From NCBI GenBank assembly GCA_039208375.1, contig JBCCRC010000012.1, positions 1 through 64,000 on the forward strand: DNA of 64,000 nt. The letters are read 5' to 3'. A model generated the notes under the pieces. It ran no database searches, was not told where the DNA came from, and saw nothing but the letters and a program-made list of their open reading frames with translations. The translations under genes and the position numbers were made by a program. Below, piece after piece: positions 51,614-59,582 of this stretch (its first letter is position 1; each line of letters starts with the position of its first letter). The stretch comes from JANQPC01 sp039208375 (GTDB lineage: Bacteria; Pseudomonadota; Alphaproteobacteria; Rhodobacterales; Rhodobacteraceae).

Positions 51614-52522
51614 ATGAAACGCACCCTTGCTCTTGCCCTTGCTGCCTCGACCGCGCTGTCGACCGGCGCGCTTGCCGAAGGCATTGAGGAGTTCCGCATC
51701 GGCATCCTCGGCGGCGAAAACGCACAGGACCGTTTGAACAGCTACAGCTGCCTTCAGGAATACGCCGAAGAGGCGCTGGGCGTACCGACCAAGCTCTTTG
51801 CCCCTGCCGACTATAATGGCGTGATCCAGGGCCTGCTCGGCGGCACGATCGATATGGCCTGGCTTGGGCCCTCATCTTACGCTGCGATCTATCTCGAAGA
51901 TCCCGAGGCCGTGACGCCCGTATTGATCAAGGTGAACATGGATGGTTCCATCGGCTACCACTCAATCGGATTTGCCCGCGCCGACAGCGGCATCTCCTCG
52001 CTGGAAGATATGGAAGGCAAGGTGTTCGGCTTCGGTGATCCGAACTCCACCTCCGGTTACCTCATCCCCTCCATCGAGATCCCCGAAGCCACCGGCGCTT
52101 CTATGGAATCGGGCGACTATTTTGGCGAGGTCACCTTCACCGGCGGCCATGAGCAGACAATCGTTTCGGTGTTCAACGGCGATGTGGATGCAGGCGTGAC
52201 CTGGGCCGATGGTCAGGGCGCGTGGGAAGATGGTTACAACTCCGGCGCGCTTCGCAAGGCCGTGGATGCCGGCCTCGTCGATATGAACGAGTTGGTCCAA
52301 ATTTGGCAGTCGAAAGTCATCCCCGAAGGCCCCATCGTGCTGCGTAACGCGCTGCCTGACGATGTACGGGCTACGATGACAGAGCTTGTGGATACCCTGC
52401 ACGAGCGTGATGTGGATTGCGCCTATGGTGTGGCTGCCGGCGAAACGCTGGGATTCCAGCCGGTAACGCATGAAACCTACACCTCGATCGTCGAGGCCCG
52501 CAAAGCAAAGATCGGCGGCTAA
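51614..52522 (+). CDS. phnD: Phosphonate ABC transporter substrate-binding protein
   Basis: The 302-residue protein has a signal peptide (MKRTLALALAASTALSTGAL, cleavage before EGIEEF). It has the PhnD fold: FRIGILGGENAQDRLNSYSC, TKLFAPADYNGVIQGLLGGT, AWLGPSSYAAIYLEDPEAV, FGFGDPNSTSGYLIPSIEI and VDAGVTWADGQGAW. The aligned Asp and Tyr/Ser positions bind the amino and phosphonate groups of 2-aminoethylphosphonate-like ligands in PhnD proteins. It follows phnC by 61 nt. Confidence 0.94.
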   Translation: MKRTLALALAASTALSTGALAEGIEEFRIGILGGENAQDRLNSYSCLQEYAEEALGVPTKLFAPADYNGVIQGLLGGTIDMAWLGPSSYAAIYLEDPEAVTPVLIKVNMDGSIGYHSIGFARADSGISSLEDMEGKVFGFGDPNSTSGYLIPSIEIPEATGASMESGDYFGEVTFTGGHEQTIVSVFNGDVDAGVTWADGQGAWEDGYNSGALRKAVDAGLVDMNELVQIWQSKVIPEGPIVLRNALPDDVRATMTELVDTLHERDVDCAYGVAAGETLGFQPVTHETYTSIVEARKAKIGG

Positions 52523-52581
52523 GCCGATCCTGCGAAAGCCGGGGCCTCACGCGGGCCCCGGCCATCTTTTTGGGGCAGGGT

Positions 52582-53460
52582 ATGGCGGAACTTTCGACGA
52601 ACCAAACCGGCCGCGCGGGCGTTGATGCCGTGCAGGCGGGCTATCTGGAACTTGTACAGCGCAAGCGCCTCTATGGCGGGCTGACGCTTCTGATCTTCAT
52701 TCTTTTGATGATCGCCGGCTTCATGGTGGCCGATGGCCGAAACGCCGGTGGGTTCTGGGACGGGATCGCCAATGTGGGCGATTACCCCGAATCCGTGATC
52801 TCCGAAGCCTGGGAACAGCGCGCGAACCTGCCGGGTTACATGGTGGAGTTCTTCCCCGCACTGATTGAGACGGTAAACATCGCAGCCGTTTCCACCCTGA
52901 TCGGCGTTCTGGCGGGTTTTCTTTTGGCGATGCATGGCACACGCGGTCTTGCGCTCTTCCCGCGCGCAATCCCGTTTGTGCGGCGCGTCACCGATGTGAT
53001 GCGCGCTATCCCCGAAATCGTTATCGCGCTTGTACTGATCTTCGTGATGGGCGGCGGGCCGGTGCCCGCGATGATCGCCATCGCGATCCACACCGCTGGC
53101 GCCATTGGCAAGCTCTTTTCGGAAGTCGCTGAAAACGCGGACCTCAAGCCCGTTGACGGACTCGCCTCCGTGGGCGCGAACTGGAACCAGCGCATCCTTC
53201 TGGGCGTCGTCCCGCAGGTGGCGCCAAATTACCTCAGCTACGCGCTCTTGCGGTTCGAGATCAACATCCGCGCCTCCGCGATCCTGGGGTTCGTGGGCGC
53301 GGGGGGCATCGGGTATGAGCTGCGCAACTCGATGTCCTGGGGCCAAGGCCGGTTCGATGAGGCCGCTGCGATCTTCCTGCTACTTTTTGCAACCATCGTC
53401 CTGGTCGATCAAGTCTCAAGCCGGATGCGCAACCGGTTGACGGAAGGGGGCCAGCTATGA
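52582..53460 (+). CDS. phnE: Phosphonate ABC transporter permease
   Basis: The 292-residue product from ATG 52582 (GGGGCAGGG upstream; TTG 52570 possible) is a six-helix permease: RLYGGLTLLIFILLMIAGFM, FFPALIETVNIAAVSTLIGV, VMRAIPEIVIALVLIFVMGG and the EAA-type loop AENADLKPVDGLASVGANWN. RASAILGFVGAGGIGYELRN is the PhnE C-terminal signature. The stop overlaps the start of the second permease by 4 nt. Confidence 0.93.
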   Translation: MAELSTNQTGRAGVDAVQAGYLELVQRKRLYGGLTLLIFILLMIAGFMVADGRNAGGFWDGIANVGDYPESVISEAWEQRANLPGYMVEFFPALIETVNIAAVSTLIGVLAGFLLAMHGTRGLALFPRAIPFVRRVTDVMRAIPEIVIALVLIFVMGGGPVPAMIAIAIHTAGAIGKLFSEVAENADLKPVDGLASVGANWNQRILLGVVPQVAPNYLSYALLRFEINIRASAILGFVGAGGIGYELRNSMSWGQGRFDEAAAIFLLLFATIVLVDQVSSRMRNRLTEGGQL

Positions 53461-54782
53461 CCGCCGCCGCCATTGAAACGCTGCAGCACGATGCCGTGGA
53501 GCAGTTCCGCAGAAAGCGTCTGATCGGCTTTTCGATCCCCGCCGCGATCTTCGCCTACCTCGTCTATATCTTCTTTGCCTTCGATATCCTGGGGCTATGG
53601 GAGCGCGCGCGGTGGGACAATGCGGTGACTCTGGCCTCCGATAGCTGGAGCTACAAGGTACACGTCACCCGCGATCACCGCGACGAAAGCCTGGCCTACG
53701 CCATCGAGGGTGAGCGCAAGGGCCGTTACCCGGAGGGCGAACGGCCCGACTGGGTGACCGAAACGCCAGAGGTGACGACGATCGATCTGGGCGAACGCCA
53801 TGTCGTGCGCCTGCTGCCGGGGAACCGGACGGAATACGAGATCCCCGGCTACGGCACGTTCACGGCGGAATTCACCGGCAGCGAGGTTGTCACCAACCTC
53901 GAAGGCGAGGTGCCCGATTGGATCAACGCAAGCCGCAACCGTGTGGCGGTGAAAACCGATGAGGGCCGCCTCACGATCACCCGATCGAAGACGGAAGTGT
54001 TCAACTACTTCCCCGGCTGGGAGCTGTTCTTTTTCACCCTCGACAGCCCCTATCACGGGGCCTCCTTGAGCGAGATCGCCTTTGGGGCGCAAATCGATCC
54101 CGAGCGCGGCAACCTGAGCGGTGCTTGGGAGGATTTTTGGGGCAACGCCATGTGGCGGCATGGCGAAGTGCTCTGGGCCATCGGGGAGACGATCCTGATG
54201 GCGTTTCTGGGCACCTTCGGGGCCGCGATCATCGCGCTGCCGCTGTCCTTCCTCGCCGCCAAGCGCTTTGCGCCGATCATGGCCGTGCGCTTCGCGATGC
54301 GGCGGGTCTTCGATTTCGTGCGCGGCGTGGATGCGCTGATCTGGACGATCATCCTCAGCCGCGCCTTCGGGCCCGGGCCGCTGACCGGCGCGCTGGCGAT
54401 CCTGATCACGGATGCGGGCACGTTCGGTAAAATCTTCTCCGAAGCGCTCGAAAACGTGGATGAAAAGCAGATCGAGGGCGTGAGTTCCACCGGCGCCAAG
54501 CCGCTTCAGCGCTACCGCTTCGGGGTGATCCCGCAGATCGTGCCGGTGCTTCTGGCGCAGATCCTCTACTTTCTGGAATCCAACACACGCTCGGCCACCA
54601 TCATCGGGGCGATCACCGGGGGCGGCATCGGCCTGATGCTGACGCAGGCGATCCAGACCCAGAAGGATTGGGAAGAGGTGGCCTATTACATCGTGCTGAT
54701 CATCATCATGGTGATCTTTATGGATTGGCTTTCGGGGCGCCTGCGCGCGCGGCTGATCAAAGGCGATGAAGGCGGGCACTAA
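53457..54782 (+). CDS. phnE2: Second phosphonate permease with large N-terminal extracytoplasmic domain
   Basis: The 441-residue protein is about 150 residues longer than ordinary PhnE. After one helix (IGFSIPAAIFAYLVYIFFAF), residues about 50-200 form a hydrophilic, probably periplasmic domain (SYKVHVTRDHRDESLAYAIE; ERHVVRLLPGNRTEYEIPGY). The permease core begins near 220 (GETILMAFLGTFGAAIIALP), with VRGVDALIWTIILSRAFGPG, the EAA loop ALENVDEKQIEGVSSTGAKP and the C-terminal TRSATIIGAITGGGIGLMLT. Paired phnE genes are common in alphaproteobacteria; the long insert could contact PhnD. It is coupled by ATGA to phnE. Confidence 0.9.
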   Translation: MTAAAIETLQHDAVEQFRRKRLIGFSIPAAIFAYLVYIFFAFDILGLWERARWDNAVTLASDSWSYKVHVTRDHRDESLAYAIEGERKGRYPEGERPDWVTETPEVTTIDLGERHVVRLLPGNRTEYEIPGYGTFTAEFTGSEVVTNLEGEVPDWINASRNRVAVKTDEGRLTITRSKTEVFNYFPGWELFFFTLDSPYHGASLSEIAFGAQIDPERGNLSGAWEDFWGNAMWRHGEVLWAIGETILMAFLGTFGAAIIALPLSFLAAKRFAPIMAVRFAMRRVFDFVRGVDALIWTIILSRAFGPGPLTGALAILITDAGTFGKIFSEALENVDEKQIEGVSSTGAKPLQRYRFGVIPQIVPVLLAQILYFLESNTRSATIIGAITGGGIGLMLTQAIQTQKDWEEVAYYIVLIIIMVIFMDWLSGRLRARLIKGDEGGH

Positions 54783-54788
54783 TGTAAA

Positions 54789-55403
54789 ATGACACGGCTG
54801 AAGGAAGACGCGCCGTTCCTGCATGACGGATGCGAGATCACGAACGTGCGCTTCGGGCGGTATTGCGAGGTGGGTAAGGGCAGCCGCGTGGCGCATTCTG
54901 AGTTCGGCGATTACAGCTACTGTGATCGCTATGCCGATATCGCCAACACCAGCGTGGGGAAGTTCGCCAATATCGCGAGCTTCGTACGCATCGGGGCCAC
55001 AGATCATCCGTTAGATCGCGCGTCGCTGCACCATTTCATGTATCGCTCGGAAGATCTTTGGGAGGATGCGGCGGACGATGCCGCCTTCTTCGCCCAGCGC
55101 GCCGCGCGGCGTGGATCCATTGGCCACGATACCTGGTTGGGCCATGCCTGTCAGATCAAGCCCGGGGTGGCGGTGGGCCATGGCGCGGTAGTGGCCTCGG
55201 GCGCGATCGTCACGAAAAATGTAGCGCCCTACACGATTGTGGCTGGTACACCTGCCAAACCGATGCGCGCGCGGCAGCCGGGGCCGATTGCGGAGCGGCT
55301 GATGGCGCTGGCGTGGTGGAATTGGAGCCATGCGGCCTTGCGCGCCGCACTTGAGGATTTTCGCGCGCTGAGCGCCGAGGCGTTCCTGGAGAAATACGAG
55401 TAG
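54789..55403 (+). CDS. Hexapeptide-repeat transferase associated with phosphonate metabolism
   Basis: The 204-residue protein has left-handed beta-helix hexapeptide repeats (GCEITNVRFGRYCEVGKGSR, YSYCDRYADIANTSVGKFAN, LGHACQIKPGVAVGHGAVVA, SGAIVTKNVAPYTIVAGTPA) and a helical C-terminus. It matches the DapH/LpxA-like acyltransferase family found in alphaproteobacterial phn operons (phosphonate metabolism protein, transferase hexapeptide family). The acyl acceptor is not established; by analogy with PhnO, N-acetylation of aminophosphonates is possible. It starts 6 nt after the second permease gene and is convergent with phnF. Confidence 0.85.
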   Translation: MTRLKEDAPFLHDGCEITNVRFGRYCEVGKGSRVAHSEFGDYSYCDRYADIANTSVGKFANIASFVRIGATDHPLDRASLHHFMYRSEDLWEDAADDAAFFAQRAARRGSIGHDTWLGHACQIKPGVAVGHGAVVASGAIVTKNVAPYTIVAGTPAKPMRARQPGPIAERLMALAWWNWSHAALRAALEDFRALSAEAFLEKYE

Positions 55404-55424
55404 GGCCGCGCCAGGGCGCGCGCC

Positions 55425-56138
55425 TCAATGCTCCAATGTCAGTGTTATCCGATCGCTGGCAAACCAGGTGCGCCCGTATTGCACCGGCCAGCCCTCCGCC
55501 ACGTTCATCGAGGAGGTCACCAGAAGCGGCGCGCCCGTCCGCAGCCGCAAATGCGCCGCCTGGCTGGCATCGGCGACGGCGGCCCAGAGCCGCGTTTCGC
55601 TGCGCACGTAATCGGCCACGCCCACGGCGGCGAGCGCATCCGTCACCCCCTCGCTTTCGCGCAGCGCCGCGGCGATGCCGGGCAGGCGAATCTCGGGAAA
55701 ATGGCTTTCGGCCAGTGCCACCGGCGTTTCATCGGCGAAGGAGATCGTGTGGGTGACGCAAATCTCCGCACCGGAGGTGAGGCGCAGCCGCCGCGCCTCC
55801 CGCTCAGATGCCGCGCGGAGTTCGATCGATAGCATCTCGCGCCGCGCCATCCGCCCCGCCTCGCGCAGGTTCTGGTGAAAGCGCACCCGATCACTCAGCG
55901 GGTAATCGAGCGGTTGGGCCAGAACGAAGGTGCCAGCCCCGCGGCGACTGTGCACGAGCCCGTCTTCGGCAAGTGCACCGATTGCGTGGCGCACGGTGTG
56001 GCGGTTTACCCCGAAGCGTTTGGCGAGCGCCGCTTCGGGCGGCAGTTTGCTGCCTTCGGGATAGTGCCCCTCTGCGATTGCCGATCGCAGGGCCCGCGCG
56101 ATCGTTTGCCAAAGGGGGGCAGGGCGGGGCTCTGTCAT
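55425..56138 (-). CDS. phnF: GntR-family phosphonate regulator
   Basis: The 237-residue protein has an N-terminal GntR winged helix (LPPEAALAKRFGVNRHTVRH, then AIGALAEDGLVHSRRGAGTF, about 31-71) and a C-terminal UTRA/HutC effector domain (SIELRAASEREARRLRLTSG; PVALAESHFPEIRLPG; QYGRTWFASDRITLTLEH). It is divergent from phnG with a 76-nt gap holding three TGT(C/A)TAG heptamers. PhnF proteins usually repress phn genes. It ends 21 nt from the convergent hexapeptide transferase gene. Confidence 0.92.
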   Translation of the reverse strand: MTEPRPAPLWQTIARALRSAIAEGHYPEGSKLPPEAALAKRFGVNRHTVRHAIGALAEDGLVHSRRGAGTFVLAQPLDYPLSDRVRFHQNLREAGRMARREMLSIELRAASEREARRLRLTSGAEICVTHTISFADETPVALAESHFPEIRLPGIAAALRESEGVTDALAAVGVADYVRSETRLWAAVADASQAAHLRLRTGAPLLVTSSMNVAEGWPVQYGRTWFASDRITLTLEH

Positions 56139-56214
56139 GAAAGTTTTACGAGCATGTTGCGAAGCGATGGTCTAAGATATGTCTAGTTGTATAGTATGCA
56201 CCGGAGTTGTCTAG
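56139..56214. promoter_or_regulatory. phnF-phnG divergent region with heptamer repeats
   Basis: The heptamer TGTCTAG occurs at 56180-56186 and 56208-56214, the latter touching the phnG start codon, and the variant TGTATAG at 56188-56194. Together CTAGTTGTATAG forms an imperfect palindrome. CGGAG at 56202-56206 is the phnG ribosome binding site, so protein bound at the last repeat could block translation initiation or elongation. PhnF binding is the likely role, by inference. Confidence 0.5.
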
Positions 56215-56685
56215 ATGGCAGCCACACTGGCCCCCGAAGTTGCCCCAGACACTAAGGCCCGCCGCGCCAATATGGGCGTTCTCGCCCGTGCCCCCGAGGG
56301 CCGCGCCGCCGCGCTTTTGGCGCGCGCCGGGCTCGCCCAGGCCTTCGATTGGCTGCGCCGGCCCGAGATCGGCACGGTAATGGTGCGGGGCCGGGCCGGG
56401 GGCACAGGCGCGCCGTTCAACCTTGGCGAGATGACCGTCACACGCGCCGCACTGAAGCTTGGCTGCGGCGCGGTGGGCCATGGCCATGTGGCTGGGCGCA
56501 GCAAGCCCGGGGCCGAGGCCGCCGCGCTGATCGACGCGCTGATGCAAACGGGCGTGGCGGCGGAGGTGGAGGCTGCGGTGCTTGCCCCCCTGCGCGCCGA
56601 GGAGGCCGCGCGCAAATCCGCGCGCGCTCAAAAGGCCGCCGCCACCAAGGTTGAGTTTTTCACGCTCGTGCGAGGGGAGGATTGA
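56215..56685 (+). CDS. phnG: C-P lyase core subunit PhnG
   Basis: The 156-residue protein has ARRANMGVLARAPEGRAAALL, LRRPEIGTVMVRGRAGGTGA, PFNLGEMTVTRAALKLGCGA and VGHGHVAGRSKPGAEAAALI, the conserved PhnG blocks. It is a subunit of the PhnGHIJ core that displaces adenine from ATP to form ribose-triphosphate phosphonate. It starts the catabolic operon divergent from phnF, and its stop overlaps the phnH start by one base. The Ala-rich C-terminus is longer than in E. coli PhnG. Confidence 0.93.
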   Translation: MAATLAPEVAPDTKARRANMGVLARAPEGRAAALLARAGLAQAFDWLRRPEIGTVMVRGRAGGTGAPFNLGEMTVTRAALKLGCGAVGHGHVAGRSKPGAEAAALIDALMQTGVAAEVEAAVLAPLRAEEAARKSARAQKAAATKVEFFTLVRGED

Positions 56686-57248
56686 TGCAAGCCGAAACGC
56701 TTGAGGGCGGGTTCGCCGACCCGCCGCGTGAGGCGGCCTACGCCTTTCGCGGGCTTATGCGCGCCATGGCGCGGCCCGGAACGATTGAAACACTTGCGGG
56801 TGCCGCCCCACCGGCCCCCCTTTCGCCCGCCGCCGGCACCGCGCTGCTCACGCTTTGCGATCCTGATACGCCGCTGTACCTGGCCGGCGCCTTCGATACT
56901 CCTGATATACGCGCCTGGGTGGCCTTTCACACCGGCGCGCCGCTCACCGGCCCGGCGCATTGTGCCTTTGCGCTGGGCTCTTGGGAGGATGTGCTGCCGC
57001 TTGATCCTTATCCCATCGGCACACCGGAATACCCGGATCGTTCGGCCACCCTGATCATCGAATGCGAGGCGCTCGCGCAATCCGGCGCTACGCTCTCGGG
57101 CCCGGGAATTCGGGATACCGCCACGCTCGCCTTGCCCGATACCGAGCTTTTCCGCCGTAACACTGCCCGTTTCCCCCTTGGGCTTGATTTCCTGTTCACT
57201 GCGGGCCGCGAGATCGCCGCGATGCCCCGCACAACGAGGATTGTCTGA
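56685..57248 (+). CDS. phnH: C-P lyase core subunit PhnH
   Basis: From ATG 56685 (TGATG with phnG) the product is 187 residues: GGFADPPREAAYAFRGLMRA, MARPGTIETLAG, LTLCDPDTPLYLAGAFDTPD, PLDPYPIGTPEYPDRSATLI and LFTAGREIAAMPRTTRIV. These are the PhnH hallmarks. PhnH is the only core subunit essential for phosphonate use without an obvious active site and stabilises the complex. A TTG one codon upstream is not preferred. Confidence 0.93.
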   Translation: MQAETLEGGFADPPREAAYAFRGLMRAMARPGTIETLAGAAPPAPLSPAAGTALLTLCDPDTPLYLAGAFDTPDIRAWVAFHTGAPLTGPAHCAFALGSWEDVLPLDPYPIGTPEYPDRSATLIIECEALAQSGATLSGPGIRDTATLALPDTELFRRNTARFPLGLDFLFTAGREIAAMPRTTRIV

Positions 57249-58336
57249 TGTATGTTGCCGTCAAAGGCGGGGAGCGCGCGATCGAGAATGCCCATGCCTG
57301 GCTGGCCGAAGAGCGCCGGGGGGATACCGCGGTTGCGGAGCTTTCGGTTGCGCAGATCCGCGAACAGCTTTCGCTCGCCGTCAACCGGGTGATGGCGGAG
57401 GGATCACTCTATGATCCTGATCTTGCCGCGCTCGCAATTAAGCAGGCCCGGGGCGATCTGATCGAGGCGATCTTTCTCATCCGCGCCTACCGCACCACGC
57501 TGCCGCGCTTCGGTGCGTCAGAGCCGGTAGACACCGGCGCGATGGCGTGTGACCGGCGGATCTCGGCCACCTTTAAAGATCTGCCGGGTGGTCAGGTTTT
57601 GGGGCCGACCTTCGATTACACCCATCGCCTGCTGGACTTTAAGCTTGCAGCGGAAGGCGAGGTGCCTCCAGCGCCAAGTCGTGAGGCCGAAGAAACGCAC
57701 GTGCCGCATGTTACCGAGTTTCTCAATCTGGAGGGCCTGATCGAGGATGCACCGACGGAGGAGACGGAACCCCGCGATCTCACCCGCGAGCCGCTAGAGC
57801 TTCCGGCGGACCGGGCGCTGCGCCTTCAGGCACTAGCCCGCGCTGATGAGGGCTTCACCCTCGCCCTCGCCTATTCCACTCAGCGCGGCTACGCCCGGAA
57901 CCACGCTTTTGTGGGCGAGCTTCGGATCGGCGCCGTGGCGGTGGAGATGGATATCCCCGAACTGGGCTTCGCTATCGAGATCGGCGAGATCACGGTTACA
58001 GAATGCGAAACCGTAAATCAGTTCGGTGGATCGAAGACCGAACCCCCCCAGTTCACCCGCGGCTACGGGCTGATCCTCGGCCAATGCGAGCGCAAGGCGA
58101 TCTCGGTGGCATTGGTGGATCGCGCGATGCGGTGGGAGGAGCTGGGCGAAGACAATATCGGCGCACCGGCGCAGGACATCGAGTTCGTGCTCTCCCACGG
58201 CGACAACATCCAGGCGACGGGATTTCTGGAACACATTAAGCTGCCCCACTACGTAGATTTCCAGGCGGAGCTTGAGTTGATCCGCAAGTTGCGGCGCGAG
58301 GCCGAAGTCACATCCGCACAAGAGGCGGCGGAGTGA
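57248..58336 (+). CDS. phnI: C-P lyase core subunit PhnI (nucleosidase)
   Basis: The 362-residue protein has MYVAVKGGERAIENAHAWLA, QIREQLSLAVNRVMAEGSLY, AIKQARGDLIEAIFLIRAYR, FDYTHRLLDFKLA and DNIQATGFLEHIKLPHYVDF, all PhnI signatures. PhnI with PhnG and PhnH replaces the adenine of ATP with methylphosphonate or similar to give 5-triphosphoribosyl phosphonate. It overlaps phnH by one base. Unusually, 376 nt separate it from phnJ; an opposite-strand small gene occupies that gap. Confidence 0.94.
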   Translation: MYVAVKGGERAIENAHAWLAEERRGDTAVAELSVAQIREQLSLAVNRVMAEGSLYDPDLAALAIKQARGDLIEAIFLIRAYRTTLPRFGASEPVDTGAMACDRRISATFKDLPGGQVLGPTFDYTHRLLDFKLAAEGEVPPAPSREAEETHVPHVTEFLNLEGLIEDAPTEETEPRDLTREPLELPADRALRLQALARADEGFTLALAYSTQRGYARNHAFVGELRIGAVAVEMDIPELGFAIEIGEITVTECETVNQFGGSKTEPPQFTRGYGLILGQCERKAISVALVDRAMRWEELGEDNIGAPAQDIEFVLSHGDNIQATGFLEHIKLPHYVDFQAELELIRKLRREAEVTSAQEAAE

Positions 58337-58404
58337 CCGGGGTGTGCATCAGGCAGCGCCGCGATGCGTGCAGCTTCGGCTTTGGTGTGGCCCGTCTCGC
58401 GTGG

Positions 58405-58596
58405 TCAGCCATCGCGCTCCTCGCTCAGGCTGCGGGTGCGGCCCTCGCTCGTGACCCAAATGTATTCGCCCGATTTCTGATCAAGCCGAAGGGTGGCACC
58501 GTTGCGTTGCCCCTGGCCCCGCTGCGCCATCACGAACACCAGCATTGTACCGAGCAGGATGACGAAGCTTGCGGCGGCGGTGATCAGATACTCCAT
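58405..58596 (-). CDS. 63-residue membrane micro-protein opposite the phn operon
   Basis: ATG 58596 is preceded by GGAGAG at good spacing. The product starts MEYLITAAASFVILLGTMLV, giving one transmembrane helix (about 3-24), then a short basic loop (AQRGQGQRNG) and a polar tail with LRLDQKSGEYIWVTSEGRTR and SLSEERDG. It is encoded opposite to phnI and phnJ and exactly fills the gap between them. The protein-like composition and ribosome binding site support it. I do not recognise a family. A plus-strand frame over the same bases (58333-58716) has poor composition and no ribosome binding site. Confidence 0.62.
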   Translation of the reverse strand: MEYLITAAASFVILLGTMLVFVMAQRGQGQRNGATLRLDQKSGEYIWVTSEGRTRSLSEERDG

Positions 58597-58712
58597 AAAC
58601 GGCTCTCCAAGGTGGGGCAGCCCGAGGATCGCGCCGCGTCCCGGCCCAACCTAGGGCGGCTGCGACAAATTGCCCCAAATTTCTATCCGTATGGTCAAGA
58701 AAGCACTCTGGC

Positions 58713-59582
58713 ATGACCGATCAGTCTTACAACTTTGCCTATCTTGATGAGCAGACCAAGCGCATGATCCGGCGGGCTATCCTCAAAGGGCTCGCCATCC
58801 CCGGTTATCAGGTGCCGTTCGCCAGCCGCGAGATGCCGATGCCGTACGGTTGGGGCACGGGTGGCGTGCAGGTAACCGCAGCGGCGCTCACCCCAGACGA
58901 TACGTTGAAAGTGATCGACCAGGGCGCCGATGACACCACAAATGCCGTTTCGATCCGAAAATTCTTTGAGCGCACGGCGGGCGTGACCACCACCACGGCT
59001 ACCGCGCAAGCAACAGTAATCCAAACACGCCACCGGATCCCGGAAACCTCGCTTACCGAGGATCAGATACTCGTCTATCAGGTGCCGATCCCAGAACCCC
59101 TGCGATTTCTCGAACCGCGCGAGACAGAGACGCGAAAGATGCATGCGTTTGAGGAATACGGGCTGATGCACGTCAAGCTTTACGAAGACATCGCGCGCCA
59201 TGGCCATATTGCGACATCCTACGCCTACCCGGTGCGCGTGGAAGGGCGCTACGTGATGGATCCATCGCCCATTCCCAAGTTCGACAACCCGAAGATGGAG
59301 ATGGACGCGATCCAGCTTTTCGGGGCCGGACGCGAGCAGCGCATTTATGCGCTTCCGCCCTGGACGCGGGTCGTCGGCCTCGATTTCGAGGATTACCCGT
59401 TTGAGGCGACAAAAGCGCCGCAGAGCTGCGGGCTCTGCGGGGCTGAAAATAGCTATCTTGATGAGGTGATCACCGATGATGCGGGCGGGCGGATGTTTGC
59501 TTGCTCGGATACCAACTATTGCGAAGGCCGCCGCGCGGCAGGGTATAACGGTGCGGGCGAAAGGCCGCCGGTGGCCCTGTGA
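58713..59582 (+). CDS. phnJ: Alpha-D-ribose 1-methylphosphonate 5-phosphate C-P lyase
   Basis: The 289-residue radical-SAM-type enzyme has YNFAYLDEQTKRMIRRAILK, IPGYQVPFASREMPMPYGWG, GLMHVKLYEDIARHGHIATS, DPSPIPKFDNPKMEMDAIQL and the iron-sulfur region CGLCGAENSYLDEV...CSDTNYC. Cys239, Cys242 and Cys264 align with the cluster ligands and Cys270 with the thiyl-radical Cys272 of E. coli PhnJ. It cleaves the C-P bond, releasing methane or another alkane and the ribose 1,2-cyclic phosphate product. Its stop overlaps the following hydrolase start by 4 nt (GTGA). Confidence 0.96.
   Translation: MTDQSYNFAYLDEQTKRMIRRAILKGLAIPGYQVPFASREMPMPYGWGTGGVQVTAAALTPDDTLKVIDQGADDTTNAVSIRKFFERTAGVTTTTATAQATVIQTRHRIPETSLTEDQILVYQVPIPEPLRFLEPRETETRKMHAFEEYGLMHVKLYEDIARHGHIATSYAYPVRVEGRYVMDPSPIPKFDNPKMEMDAIQLFGAGREQRIYALPPWTRVVGLDFEDYPFEATKAPQSCGLCGAENSYLDEVITDDAGGRMFACSDTNYCEGRRAAGYNGAGERPPVAL

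Noticed and set aside
53595..55007. Long open frame (470 codons) on the minus strand opposite phnE2
   Set aside because: Antisense shadow of the permease and hexapeptide transferase genes; rich in His, Arg, Asp and without membrane or enzyme motifs.
58333..58716. 127-codon plus-strand frame between phnI and phnJ
   Set aside because: Poor composition and no ribosome binding site; the minus-strand 63-residue frame in the same place is far more protein-like.
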